From NCBI GenBank assembly GCA_023255735.1, contig JAGDVP010000011.1, positions 1 through 33,741 on the forward strand: 33,741 bases of DNA. The letters are read 5' to 3'. The notes below the pieces were generated by a model. The model made no database searches, was not told where the DNA came from, and was given only the letters and a program-made list of their open reading frames with translations. The first letter of the stretch is position 1. The number at the start of each line of letters is the position of its first letter. The position numbers and the translations under genes were made by a program. The stretch is from Halothiobacillus sp. GTDB taxonomy: Bacteria; Pseudomonadota; Gammaproteobacteria; Halothiobacillales; Halothiobacillaceae. Positions 25,110 to 33,693 of this stretch are shown in pieces.

Positions 25110-26897
25110 TTATGGCGTCTGCTGCGGATCGTTATCCAGTTGGCTGCGGGTCAAAATGCCATAAACGCGTTTGAATGGCGGCACCGTGGTGCGTTTGCCG
25201 ATCAGCACATCGACCGCCGCGCTCTGCATGAGTTCACGTGCTTCGCTCAAGGTTAGGCCAATATCAGCAATCCGCGCGGGCGTGATGGTTAACTCAGCAC
25301 TTAAATTGATGACAGCCTCCGGGTGTGCCGGTTCAGGCGATGGCACATCGATAAGGGTTTGCGCTTGGCTTGCCAGATACCGATCAACCTCAAAGGCAGA
25401 AACCACCCCGATAGGCCCGCGATCGTCGGCGCGAACCACGAGCCAGGTGGGTTTGGCCGCCAGCGCAGCGGATAAGGCGCGTAAAGTGGTTTGCTCATTA
25501 ATTTCGCCAAAGTTGCGGTCAACGAGGCTACTTATCGCAATATCGTTGGCGTTATGCCACAGCGATAAGCCTTGAATTTTATGGGCTTGGGTGCGCAGCA
25601 CGGTATCGTAAATGCCATCTTGTTTAAATAAGGCGCGGCTTGTGAGACTGGCTACAATAATCGTAATGAGCGCGGGCGTAATCGCACCGGTATCCCCCGT
25701 GAGCTCAATGACCGCCGTAAGCGCAGCCAGTGGCGCCTGCAAGGTTGCGCCCATCATGGCGCCCATGCCAAGCACGGTATAAAACGCCACGTCACTGACC
25801 GGAATTTGGGTGAAATTAAGTAAGGCCATCCCCAAGGCGCTACCGGTAAAACCACCCACCACCAAGGTTGAGCCAATCGGCCCCAGCGGCAGACCAAAGC
25901 CGAACGTCAGTGCGCTTAAAATCAGCTTGGCTGCTACCAGCAACAGCAGAAACCCTAGGGTGAATTTTGCCCCCGCCGCCAGGCCGACCGAATCGTAGCT
26001 GATGCTCATAACTTGCGGCAAGCCAAGCCCAATGAGGCCGGTGAGCAGGCCTATGAGGCCAAAGCGCACCCACACCGGCCAATCCCACGTGCGGCGAATG
26101 GCGCTATCGGTGATGCGGATAAACCCAGCGGAGAATGCGCCAATCACAAGCCCCATGCCGATTAAAATCGGCACCTCCCACAGCGCTAAATTGTGATTAA
26201 GTTGAATGTCAAACGCCGGATTGGTACCAAAAAATAAGGTCGAGAATAAAGCGCCCGCCGAGGCCGCAAGCATGATGGGGATAAACGTGGCCAGCGTGTA
26301 TTGGCGCACAATCAGTTCCAGCGAGAAAATCACCGCAGCCAAGGGCGTGTTAAATGATGCGGCAATGGCCGCTGCGGCGCCGCACCCCACCAAGGTGCGC
26401 ACGCTGTTGTGGGGTAAATCGAGCAGCCGCCCGAGCCAGCTACCCCCCGCCGCGCCAAGATGGATCCCCGGCCCCTCGCGCCCGCTCGACATGCCCACCA
26501 AAAGGGCAAACGTGGCGCTAAAAAACTGCACCACCGCGTTGCGCCAAGGTAAATTGGCCTCATGGCGATGAAACCGAATAATGGTGTAGCCCACGCCCAC
26601 CGCACGAATCCCCTTTGGCAGATAGTGAAAGACGACTCCCAGCGTAATCCCGCCCAGCGCAGGGAGCCAAAAACGCCAGAACAAGGGCAGCGCCGAATAT
26701 TCTCCCGGCACGGGCAAGCCCAAAAAATAAACTTGCAAGGATTCCAGCGCCAAGCGAAAGGCGGTGACCAAAATCGCCGCCAAAATGCCTGAAATAAGCC
26801 CAAGAAACGCCATGGGAATCAAGGCATCGGGTTTGGCCAACTTTAATCGCAAAGGATCCAGTAACGATTGAAGGACTGCGCGTATCGAATTTTTCAA
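25110..26897 (-). CDS. ClC-family chloride channel/transporter with CBS domains
   Basis: An inner-membrane ClC protein, about 595 residues from TTG 26897. The membrane part has roughly 16-18 helices. The gating glutamate Glu141 is in GMSSGREGPGIHLG. The first anion-selectivity motif, GSGIP in E. coli, reads GVGYT (101-105), and the third reads GLPLGPIGS instead of GxFxP. At the place of the proton-path Glu203 the sequence is SLELIV, so that Glu seems to be Leu; many bacterial ClCs share this. Two cytoplasmic CBS domains follow (about 455-590). Start choice: TTG 26897 has GGTG 5 bp upstream; a TTG at 26960 lies in the argC promoter, and ATG 26813 would cut the first helix. It is first in the ClC-tlpA-map-glnD-rluA run. 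Confidence 0.85.
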   Translation of the reverse strand: MKNSIRAVLQSLLDPLRLKLAKPDALIPMAFLGLISGILAAILVTAFRLALESLQVYFLGLPVPGEYSALPLFWRFWLPALGGITLGVVFHYLPKGIRAVGVGYTIIRFHRHEANLPWRNAVVQFFSATFALLVGMSSGREGPGIHLGAAGGSWLGRLLDLPHNSVRTLVGCGAAAAIAASFNTPLAAVIFSLELIVRQYTLATFIPIMLAASAGALFSTLFFGTNPAFDIQLNHNLALWEVPILIGMGLVIGAFSAGFIRITDSAIRRTWDWPVWVRFGLIGLLTGLIGLGLPQVMSISYDSVGLAAGAKFTLGFLLLLVAAKLILSALTFGFGLPLGPIGSTLVVGGFTGSALGMALLNFTQIPVSDVAFYTVLGMGAMMGATLQAPLAALTAVIELTGDTGAITPALITIIVASLTSRALFKQDGIYDTVLRTQAHKIQGLSLWHNANDIAISSLVDRNFGEINEQTTLRALSAALAAKPTWLVVRADDRGPIGVVSAFEVDRYLASQAQTLIDVPSPEPAHPEAVINLSAELTITPARIADIGLTLSEARELMQSAAVDVLIGKRTTVPPFKRVYGILTRSQLDNDPQQTP

Positions 26898-26916
26898 AAA
26901 AACACCAATTAAGCGG

Positions 26917-26945
26917 GGTTGTGATGATTCGGCCTTTGTTATGAT
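26917..26945 (+). promoter_or_regulatory. Candidate sigma-70 promoter of argC
   Basis: TATGAT at 26940-26945 is a good -10. A weak -35 (GTTGTG at 26918-26923, 16-bp spacer) precedes it. Transcription would start near 26952, about 50 bp before the argC ATG. No ARG box is obvious. Confidence 0.4.
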
Positions 26946-27003
26946 GCGGCAGAGACGCAAATTTCGCTAAAGGTTAATAAACCGCAGTATTTTAGAGGCA
27001 AGC

Positions 27004-28038
27004 ATGAAAAAAATTGGCATTGTCGGTGGCACAGGCTATACCGGGGTGGAATTAATGCGCCTGCTCGCGCGGCATGGCGGGGTGGAAATTACCGCCATCA
27101 CCTCGCGCGGCGAGGCGGGCACGCCGGTTGCTGACTTGTACCCTAATTTACGCGGCGCATTAGATCTTTGCTTTACGACGCCCGATGAGGCGGATTTGGC
27201 CGCCTGCGATTTGGTTTTTTTTGCGACGCCCAACGGCATTGCCATGAAGCAAGCGCCTGCCCTGCTGGCGCAAGGCGTAAAAGTGATTGATTTAGCCGCC
27301 GATTATCGCATCAAAAATTTAAACCTATGGTCGCAATGGTACGGCATGACCCACGCTTCCCCCGATTGGGTGGCGCGTGCGGTGTACGGTTTGCCCGAGC
27401 TATACCGCGATGAGATTCGCGCGGCGCAGTTAGTCGCCAATCCCGGCTGCCATGTGACCGCCATGACTTTGGGGCTATTGCCGCTGATGGGGCAAGATTG
27501 GATTGATCACAGCCGGCTAATTGCCGATTCAAAATCGGGCACCAGTGGCGCGGGGCGCAAAGCGGAGGTGCCGATGCTCATGGCTGAAGCAGGCGAGAGC
27601 TTCAAAGCTTATGCGGTCAATGGCCATCGGCATCAACCCGAAACGGTGCAAACCTTAACCGCCGTGGCAAAGCGCGCGGTGGGCTTAACCTTCGTGCCGC
27701 ATTTGGTGCCGATGGTGCGCGGCATTGAGGCAAGCCTTTATGTGCCGCTCACGGCTGAGCCTTCGTGTGATATTCAGCAGTTGTTTGAGGCTTATTATAA
27801 AGATGAGTATTTTGTGGATGTGATGCCGCAAGGCAGTCACCCCGAAACGCGCAGCGTGCGCGGCAATAACCTGTGCCGGATGGCGATTTTCCGGCCTCAA
27901 GGCGGCGATATGCTGGTGATAAGCTCGGTGATTGATAATTTAGTGAAAGGCGCGGCCGGGCAAGCGGTACAAAATATGAACCTGATGCTGGGTTTTGCGG
28001 AAACCCAGGGCTTGGATTTAATCGCGTTATCGCCGTAA
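27004..28038 (+). CDS. argC: N-acetyl-gamma-glutamyl-phosphate reductase
   Basis: Third enzyme of arginine synthesis; it reduces N-acetylglutamyl phosphate to the semialdehyde with NADPH. The 344 residues start with the dinucleotide-binding loop [16 protein letters not shown] (6-21). The catalytic Cys149 lies in [18 protein letters not shown], followed by [10 protein letters not shown] near 177-186 and the catalytic-region HRHQPE. The length and lack of an extra insertion fit the ordinary bacterial type. AGAGGCAAGC gives a Shine-Dalgarno before the ATG. It is divergent from the ClC gene. In Pseudomonas argC also lies a few genes before erpA and anmK. Confidence 0.97.
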   Translation: MKKIGIVGGTGYTGVELMRLLARHGGVEITAITSRGEAGTPVADLYPNLRGALDLCFTTPDEADLAACDLVFFATPNGIAMKQAPALLAQGVKVIDLAADYRIKNLNLWSQWYGMTHASPDWVARAVYGLPELYRDEIRAAQLVANPGCHVTAMTLGLLPLMGQDWIDHSRLIADSKSGTSGAGRKAEVPMLMAEAGESFKAYAVNGHRHQPETVQTLTAVAKRAVGLTFVPHLVPMVRGIEASLYVPLTAEPSCDIQQLFEAYYKDEYFVDVMPQGSHPETRSVRGNNLCRMAIFRPQGGDMLVISSVIDNLVKGAAGQAVQNMNLMLGFAETQGLDLIALSP

Positions 28039-28118
28039 TCGGTCGAAAAAGCGGCTTAATGACCTCTGGCGGGCATAAAATTTCAGCAGAGGCACGCATT
28101 TTGCGTCATGATTAATTC

Positions 28119-28142
28119 ATTCGGCTCGCCCTTAAGCCGAAT
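28119..28142 (+). other. Perfect inverted repeat between argC and erpA
   Basis: ATTCGGCT (28119-28126) and AGCCGAAT (28135-28142) enclose an 8-base loop, followed by CTTTATT. It could be a weak argC terminator or, lying 22 bp before the erpA ATG, an RNA hairpin or operator that affects erpA. No IscR-type site is recognisable. Confidence 0.45.
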
Positions 28143-28163
28143 CTTTATTGGGAGTTTAATTCA

Positions 28164-28526
28164 ATGACCACCACCCCGCTTGAAGCACCGATTGCCGATA
28201 CCCCGCTTGTTTTTACGGACAATGCCGCCAACAAAGTGCGCCAATTAATCCAAGAAGAAGGCAACCCCCACCTCAAATTGCGCGTATTTATCACCGGCGG
28301 CGGCTGCTCGGGCTTTCAATATGGCTTTATGTTTGAAGAGGCAGCGCAAGAAGATGACGCGCAAGTCGAGCGCGGCGGCGTCACGCTCTTGGTCGATCCC
28401 ATGAGCATCCAGTACCTTGAGGGCGCGGAGATCGATTACAAAGAGGACATCACCGGCGCACAGTTTGTGATTCGTAACCCCATGGCCGCCTCCACGTGCG
28501 GTTGTGGTTCATCGTTTTCGGTTTAG
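28164..28526 (+). CDS. erpA: Iron-sulfur cluster insertion protein ErpA
   Basis: A-type Fe-S carrier that hands clusters to target enzymes, among them isoprenoid synthesis enzymes. The 120 residues have the three conserved cysteines Cys48 ([11 protein letters not shown]), Cys112 and Cys114 ([11 protein letters not shown]). The first 14 residues are a variable leader. GGGAG lies about 10 bp before the ATG. The gene ends 10 bp before the citrate synthase start, and that gene's Shine-Dalgarno overlaps the erpA stop, so the two are likely co-translated. Confidence 0.95.
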   Translation: MTTTPLEAPIADTPLVFTDNAANKVRQLIQEEGNPHLKLRVFITGGGCSGFQYGFMFEEAAQEDDAQVERGGVTLLVDPMSIQYLEGAEIDYKEDITGAQFVIRNPMAASTCGCGSSFSV

Positions 28527-28536
28527 AGGTTTTGCT

Positions 28537-29691
28537 ATGGACTATGTCCCAGGCTTGCAAGGAATTCCCGCGACGCAATCGAAAATTTCTTTTCTCGATG
28601 GCCAAGAAGGTGTGCTGACCTATCGGGGATACCCCATCGTTGAATTGGCCAAACACAGCACGTTTGAAGAAGCTGCCTGGGTGCTGATTAACGGCGAGCT
28701 GCCAAATAGCGCGCAGCTGACCTGCTTTGATGGCGAGCTGCGCGCCAATCGGCGGGTGAAATATAACGTGCGCGACATCATGAAATTTCTGCCAATTGAC
28801 GGGCACCCCATGGAAGCGCTGCAAACCTGCGTGGCGAGCTTAGGCATGTTCTACCCCGGTCAAGAGCGCATGACCGCCAACGGCATTAGCGCCGATAGCG
28901 AATTTGTTGAGCAAATGATCGTGAAAATTCTCGCGAGCATGGCAACCTTAGTCGCCATGTGGGAACACATTCGGCGGGGTGATGACCCCGTGCAACCCCG
29001 CACCGATTTAACTTATGCCGAAAATTTTCTATACATGATGAATGAGCGCGAGCCCGACCCCGTCGAAGCGCGGATTATGGATGCCTGCCTTGTGCTGCAT
29101 GCCGAGCACACCATCAATGCCTCAACCTTTGCGGCATTAGTCTGTGGCTCGACCTTGGCACCGCCGAATTTGGTGGTGGCTTCGGCGATTGGCACCTTGG
29201 CAGGCCCATTGCACGGCGGCGCAAATCAGCGGGTATTGAATATGCTCGATGAAATTGGCTCAGTTGATAAGGTTTCAAACTGGCTGGATCAGCGTTTAGC
29301 AACCAAGCAAGTGGTGTGGGGCTTTGGGCATCGGGAATACAAAGTCAAAGATCCGCGCGCCGATATTTTGCAAGGGCTGCTTGAGGAATTGCGCCAGCAT
29401 CGAGGCGGGCAAATCTCCCCGCTCTACGACATTGCGCGGGAGCTTGAGCGCTGCGCGGATGAGCGGCTGGCGCCCAAAGGGGTTTATCCGAATGTGGATT
29501 TTTATTCGGGCCTGCTCTACGAGGCGCTCGGTATGCCCCGCGATCAATTCACGCCGATTTTTGCCATTTCGCGCACAGTCGGCTGGTTGGCGCATTGGAA
29601 AGAGCAAATTAGCCACAACCGAATTTTTCGGCCCACTCAGGTTTATGAAGGCTATCCTGTTCGCGCCTACAGCCCGATGGCCGCGCGATAA
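28537..29691 (+). CDS. gltA: Citrate synthase
   Basis: Condenses oxaloacetate and acetyl-CoA to citrate. The product has 384 residues, the short bacterial form without the N-terminal NADH-binding extension of the E. coli hexamer (427), so it is probably a dimer without NADH inhibition. Catalytic residues are His226 (GPLHGGANQ), His265 (GFGHREYK) and Asp321 (NVDFYSG). A 2-methylcitrate synthase is the main alternative because the short forms overlap in sequence, but no prp genes are near. ATG 28537 has AGAGG 7 bp upstream. An in-frame GTG at 28504 would overlap erpA and lacks support. A terminator follows. Confidence 0.92.
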   Translation: MDYVPGLQGIPATQSKISFLDGQEGVLTYRGYPIVELAKHSTFEEAAWVLINGELPNSAQLTCFDGELRANRRVKYNVRDIMKFLPIDGHPMEALQTCVASLGMFYPGQERMTANGISADSEFVEQMIVKILASMATLVAMWEHIRRGDDPVQPRTDLTYAENFLYMMNEREPDPVEARIMDACLVLHAEHTINASTFAALVCGSTLAPPNLVVASAIGTLAGPLHGGANQRVLNMLDEIGSVDKVSNWLDQRLATKQVVWGFGHREYKVKDPRADILQGLLEELRQHRGGQISPLYDIARELERCADERLAPKGVYPNVDFYSGLLYEALGMPRDQFTPIFAISRTVGWLAHWKEQISHNRIFRPTQVYEGYPVRAYSPMAAR

Positions 29692-29717
29692 CCCCCATCG
29701 CGCAAGTGAGCTTGGAC

Positions 29718-29741
29718 AAGTGCCTTCGCGGCACTTTTTTT
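29718..29741 (+). terminator. Intrinsic terminator after citrate synthase
   Basis: AAGTGCC (29718-29724) pairs with GGCACTT (29730-29736) around TTCGC, followed directly by a run of T to 29741. Confidence 0.9.
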
Positions 29742-29770
29742 ATGAGCGCTTGACAAGGAAAAGGGCGGGG

Positions 29771-30940
29771 TTACGCGGGATAAAAACCGCCCAATATCCG
29801 CTCGCCCCGCGCGCCTGTCACTGAGGGAGCATTGCCCGCAAGCCCGAGTAAAAACTGGCGAGCCAGCCAAGCAAAGGCTGCACATTCAACGCATTGGGGG
29901 TCAATTGCAAGGTGATCGCTGGTTATGGGCGTGCTGTCTGGGCTGATAGCGCGTACCGCTTGAGCAATCGCATCGACGAGATGCGCGTTGCGCGCGCCGC
30001 CACCCGCTAGGATGATTTTGGTTGCTTGGTTTGGGTCAAGCCAAGGCGCAATGGCCAAAGCCAATGTGTGTGCGGTGAGCGCCGCGAGCGTGGCCTGAAC
30101 ATGCTCGGGCGCGAGCCTTGCTAAATCATCGGCCGCCACGGCATGCAACCAAGCTAAGTTAAACGCCTCAATGCCCGTTGATTTGGGGGGCTGCGCGTGA
30201 AAATAAGGCGCCTGCATCAATCGGCCGAGTAATGCGGTGTCGATAACACCGGTTTTAGCCCAATCACCGTTGGCATCAAATGGCAGGTTCAAATGCGCGC
30301 TAATCCAGGCATCCATTAACGTGTTGGCAGGCCCCGTATCAAAGCCCAGCAAGGGCGCATCGGGTGTGATGATGCTGACATTGCAGATGCCGCCCAGATT
30401 AACAAAAATGACCGGCCGGGTGCTGGACTCAAAAGCAAATAACGCCTGATGCGCTAAGGGCACCAAGGGCGCACCTTGCCCGCCTGCAGCCAGATCGCGG
30501 CGGCGAAAATCAGCAATAACGGCAATGCCGGTTAACTCGGCAATCGTATTGGGATCAGCAATTTGTAGTGTGAAGGGGTACGTTTGGGTTGGTCGATGCC
30601 GAATAGTCTGGCCATGGCAGCCCACAGCAACAATCTCGTGCTTTGCGAGCCCACTTTGCTGCACTAAAGTGTTAACGCATTCGCTTATACGCCGCGCCAT
30701 ACGAATATCAAGCTGGCCTAAGTGATCAATAACATCGCCGTGGGATAAGGTCGGCGTGCCCAAGGCTAGGGCGCGCAACTCATCACGCAAATCATCAAGG
30801 GAGGCGCTGTAATGCGCGATAACCTGCGGCTGGCGGGCTGAAAAATCCATAATGCAGGCGTCCACGGCATCCATGCTGGTGCCCGACATGACGCCAATAA
30901 AATACCCGCTGATGGCGCGGCGCTTAAAATCGGCGTCCAT
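29771..30940 (-). CDS. anmK: Anhydro-N-acetylmuramic acid kinase
   Basis: Converts 1,6-anhydro-MurNAc from wall turnover to MurNAc-6-phosphate with ATP. The 389 residues show GVMSGTSMDAVD at 16-27 (phosphate loop), VGCHGQTIRH near 106-115, FVNLGGICNVS near 179-189, the catalytic-Asp region GFDTGPANTLMDAW near 198-211 and AGGGARNAHLVD near 310-321. All are intact. It lies 12 bp behind the M23 peptidase, so the two share an operon, as in Pseudomonas. Functionally it pairs with the AmpG-like importer at 16582-17865. Confidence 0.96.
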   Translation of the reverse strand: MDADFKRRAISGYFIGVMSGTSMDAVDACIMDFSARQPQVIAHYSASLDDLRDELRALALGTPTLSHGDVIDHLGQLDIRMARRISECVNTLVQQSGLAKHEIVAVGCHGQTIRHRPTQTYPFTLQIADPNTIAELTGIAVIADFRRRDLAAGGQGAPLVPLAHQALFAFESSTRPVIFVNLGGICNVSIITPDAPLLGFDTGPANTLMDAWISAHLNLPFDANGDWAKTGVIDTALLGRLMQAPYFHAQPPKSTGIEAFNLAWLHAVAADDLARLAPEHVQATLAALTAHTLALAIAPWLDPNQATKIILAGGGARNAHLVDAIAQAVRAISPDSTPITSDHLAIDPQCVECAAFAWLARQFLLGLAGNAPSVTGARGERILGGFYPA

Positions 30941-30952
30941 TGAGTTTAGGGG

Positions 30953-32377
30953 TTAATCGGTGTTGACCCGCGCAGCGGCGCTGGCCGAATTTAACCGAGT
31001 AGGCTGGCTATTTTGTGCCATTAAATCTAAAACAGATTGTGTTTGGGCGAGAAAATCTTTGCGATATTTAGATGGAATCGGGTTGGCTTCCGGCATTTTA
31101 GCAACGAGCGGGTCGGTATAAACCCCATTGACATGAAACTCATAATGCAAATGCGGGCCGGTGGCATCGCCCGTCATGCCCACAAAACCGATGGTTTGCC
31201 CCATCGCAACTGTACTGCCTGTTTTTAAGGCATCGTTGAAGCGGGACATATGGCCGTACACCGTCTCATAGCCACCCTCATGCTTGATTTTAATCAGTTT
31301 GCCATAGCCATGTTGCCAGCCCACAAATTCAACCTTGCCAGCGCCTGCCGCATGAATCGGTGTGCCGGTCGGGGCAGCAAAATCCACCCCACGATGGGGT
31401 TTGACTTTATCGTAAATGGGGTGCAGCCGCGCCAGCGAAAACTTAGAGCTAATCCGAGAAAACTCGACCGGATAACGCAAAAACCCGCGCTCTAAACTGG
31501 CGCCATTGGGTTCGTAATATCCGACCGTACCCTCAGGGGTGGTGTACCGCACCGCCTGGTATACTTTGCCTGCATTGGTAAATTCGGCTGCCATCACATG
31601 GCCGGTCTGAACACGTTTACCCTGCACAAATTTCTCCTCAAAGACGATGCGAAAGTGATCGCCATTTTGCACATCTTTAAGAAAATTAATCTTCCAGCCA
31701 AAAATATCAGCCAACTGTAAAACCATGTTGGCCGATAGCCCCGCATCAATCGCCGATTGATAGAGCGAGCTATCAATTCGCCCCTCGGCCGAAGTGAGCC
31801 GGGTTTCTACCGGCATCACAATTTGGTGTGCTTTGAGCTGATTATCCGTATCGCGCGCAATAGAAAGAGATTGATTCGGCGCGATTTGATAGTTGATGCC
31901 TTTTAAGCTTTGGTCAGCCCCAATTTGAATATCGAGCGTGTCGCCAGGGCGCATTTTCTCAAGCGGTGCCGCTTCTGAGCCCAACGCAATCACATTGCTC
32001 GCTTCTTGCGCGCTCAAACCCAAACGGCTAAAAATGACCGAAAGGCTATCGCCCGATTGCACGCGTACCGTGCGCGTGGTGGCTTGATCCGGCGCCTCAC
32101 TGGCCTCGGCGGTATCTGAGCCTGCATCATCCGTCTCTGCGGTGAGCGCTCCTGGGATTTGATCAAGCACACTGTTTTGCTGGGTGAGCGGTACATCGGG
32201 GGGCGCAATTGCCTCGCGGATGCTGAGCTCAACTTGACGATCTAAAGCAGGATCCGTCGGCAAAGAAACTTTGGCAATCACAACCCCCAGTGCACCAACC
32301 CCTGAAAACAGCGCCGCTACTTTGAGCCAGGCGGCGATTCGCGATTTCTTCTTAGCAAACAAATTTCGGTGACGCAT
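30953..32377 (-). CDS. M23-family murein DD-endopeptidase, MepM-like
   Basis: A membrane-anchored periplasmic peptidase of the LytM type that cuts peptide cross-links so the wall can grow. From ATG 32377 the product has 474 residues: a basic N-terminus, a membrane helix at about 18-36, a long acidic linker, a LysM/OapA-like segment (VRVQSGDSLSVIFSRLGL) and the C-terminal M23 domain. Zinc ligands are visible in KPHRGVDFAAP (His, Asp) and GPHLHYEF (HxH). The start is uncertain: in-frame starts at 32419 and 32485 exist, but both add residues before the basic-plus-helix N-terminus, and 32485 runs into tyrS. The gene precedes anmK and is divergent from tyrS. Confidence 0.9.
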   Translation of the reverse strand: MRHRNLFAKKKSRIAAWLKVAALFSGVGALGVVIAKVSLPTDPALDRQVELSIREAIAPPDVPLTQQNSVLDQIPGALTAETDDAGSDTAEASEAPDQATTRTVRVQSGDSLSVIFSRLGLSAQEASNVIALGSEAAPLEKMRPGDTLDIQIGADQSLKGINYQIAPNQSLSIARDTDNQLKAHQIVMPVETRLTSAEGRIDSSLYQSAIDAGLSANMVLQLADIFGWKINFLKDVQNGDHFRIVFEEKFVQGKRVQTGHVMAAEFTNAGKVYQAVRYTTPEGTVGYYEPNGASLERGFLRYPVEFSRISSKFSLARLHPIYDKVKPHRGVDFAAPTGTPIHAAGAGKVEFVGWQHGYGKLIKIKHEGGYETVYGHMSRFNDALKTGSTVAMGQTIGFVGMTGDATGPHLHYEFHVNGVYTDPLVAKMPEANPIPSKYRKDFLAQTQSVLDLMAQNSQPTRLNSASAAARVNTD

Positions 32378-32460
32378 GCAAGACAACCACTCAGAATAAA
32401 TCGAATAAACGGGTACCATACAAGGCTTGTTATTAAGTTTCAATGAACGAGAGATGAATA

Positions 32461-33669
32461 GTGGACAACCAAATAGCGGACGCATTAAATGAGATACGCC
32501 GAGGTACCGAAGAGGTTTTGCTGGAGCATGAGCTCATCGAACGGCTTAAAACCGGGCGCCCTTTGCGGGTTAAGGCCGGGTTTGACCCCACCGCCCCAGA
32601 CTTGCACCTAGGGCACACAGTACTTATTAATAAGTTACGGCAGTTTCAAAATTTAGGGCATCACATTTTATTTCTGATCGGGGATTTCACCGGCATGATC
32701 GGCGACCCCACCGGTAAAAGTGCCACCCGGCCGACCCTCACGCGCGAACAGGTTCTTACGAACGCACAAACCTACCAACGCCAAATCTTCAAAATTCTCG
32801 ATCCCGCACGCACCGAGATTGTTTTTAATTCCAACTGGATGGGGCAAATGTCTGCGGCGGATCTCATTGCCCTTGCAGGCCGGCAAACCGTGGCGCGCAT
32901 GCTGGAGCGAGATGATTTCTCCAAGCGCTATGCGGGGCATCAGCCCATTGCGATACACGAGTTTTTGTACCCCCTCGTGCAAGGCTACGATTCCGTTGCG
33001 CTTAAAGCCGATGTGGAGCTTGGCGGCACCGACCAGAAGTTCAACCTACTCATGGGGCGAGAGCTGCAAAAGCAATATGGACAACAGCCCCAGATCGTCA
33101 TCACCATGCCCCTGCTGGAAGGTCTGGATGGCGTGCAGAAAATGTCTAAATCCTTGGGCAACTATATCGGTATCGAAGAAGCGCCGGATGAGCAATTTGG
33201 CAAACTCATGTCGATATCTGATGTGCTGATGTGGCGATATTTTGAGCTGCTCTCATTTAAACCCCTGGTTGAAATCGCCACACTACGAGAAGGCATGCAG
33301 CAAGGCCGAAACCCGCGTGACATTAAATTTGAACTGGCGATGGAAATTGTCGATCGGTTTCATGGTGCTGGGGCAGGTGTTTTAGCGCGCGAGCGCTTTA
33401 TCGCCCGATTTGCAAAATCTGAAATTCCTGATGACTTGCCAGAATTCACATTAATGGCAGGGCAATCCGTCGTTCAAGCCTTGAAAGAAATCGCACTCGT
33501 GGCTTCAACATCCGAGGCAATCCGGCACATTCAGGCTGGCGCTGTTCGTATAAATGGGGGCGTCGTGTTGGATAAAGCGCAGCTCTTGGATGAGGGATCC
33601 CATGTCATACAAGTCGGCAAGCGCCGTATGGCGAAAATAAATGTGACAAATGTCACGAATGAGGCTTGA
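32461..33669 (+). CDS. tyrS: Tyrosyl-tRNA synthetase
   Basis: Charges tRNA-Tyr. The 402-residue class I enzyme has the HIGH-type motif HLGH at 49-52 and KMSKS at 227-231. Between them lie [17 protein letters not shown] and [22 protein letters not shown], and an S4 RNA-binding domain forms the last 70 residues. The sequence is the TyrZ-like subtype that Pseudomonas carries beside its M23 and anmK genes. The start is GTG at 32461, with AGAG-containing sequence about 8 bp upstream. An ATG at 32456 is out of frame. The stop overlaps the -35 element of the next promoter. Confidence 0.96.
   Translation: MDNQIADALNEIRRGTEEVLLEHELIERLKTGRPLRVKAGFDPTAPDLHLGHTVLINKLRQFQNLGHHILFLIGDFTGMIGDPTGKSATRPTLTREQVLTNAQTYQRQIFKILDPARTEIVFNSNWMGQMSAADLIALAGRQTVARMLERDDFSKRYAGHQPIAIHEFLYPLVQGYDSVALKADVELGGTDQKFNLLMGRELQKQYGQQPQIVITMPLLEGLDGVQKMSKSLGNYIGIEEAPDEQFGKLMSISDVLMWRYFELLSFKPLVEIATLREGMQQGRNPRDIKFELAMEIVDRFHGAGAGVLARERFIARFAKSEIPDDLPEFTLMAGQSVVQALKEIALVASTSEAIRHIQAGAVRINGGVVLDKAQLLDEGSHVIQVGKRRMAKINVTNVTNEA
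33642..33657. promoter_or_regulatory. CRP-like palindrome at the end of tyrS
   Basis: TGTGACAAATGTCACG matches the CRP/Vfr consensus TGTGA-N6-TCACA in all but the last base. It lies inside the final codons of tyrS, centred about 50 bp before the start expected from the promoter at 33666-33693. Since it is also coding (the duplicated VTNVTN), it could be chance. Confidence 0.35.
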
Positions 33670-33693
33670 CGGAAATATTTCAGCCTGTATAGT
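33666..33693 (+). promoter_or_regulatory. Strong rRNA-type promoter downstream of tyrS
   Basis: TTGACG (33666-33671), a 16-bp spacer and TATAGT (33688-33693) form a near-consensus sigma-70 promoter. The following TCGCCACCC is a GC-rich discriminator like that of stringently controlled rRNA P1 promoters, and AT-rich sequence lies upstream. In Pseudomonas the gene after tyrZ in this cluster is 16S rRNA. The remaining 48 bases to the window end would be the leader; no BoxA or mature rRNA sequence is reached. Confidence 0.75.
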
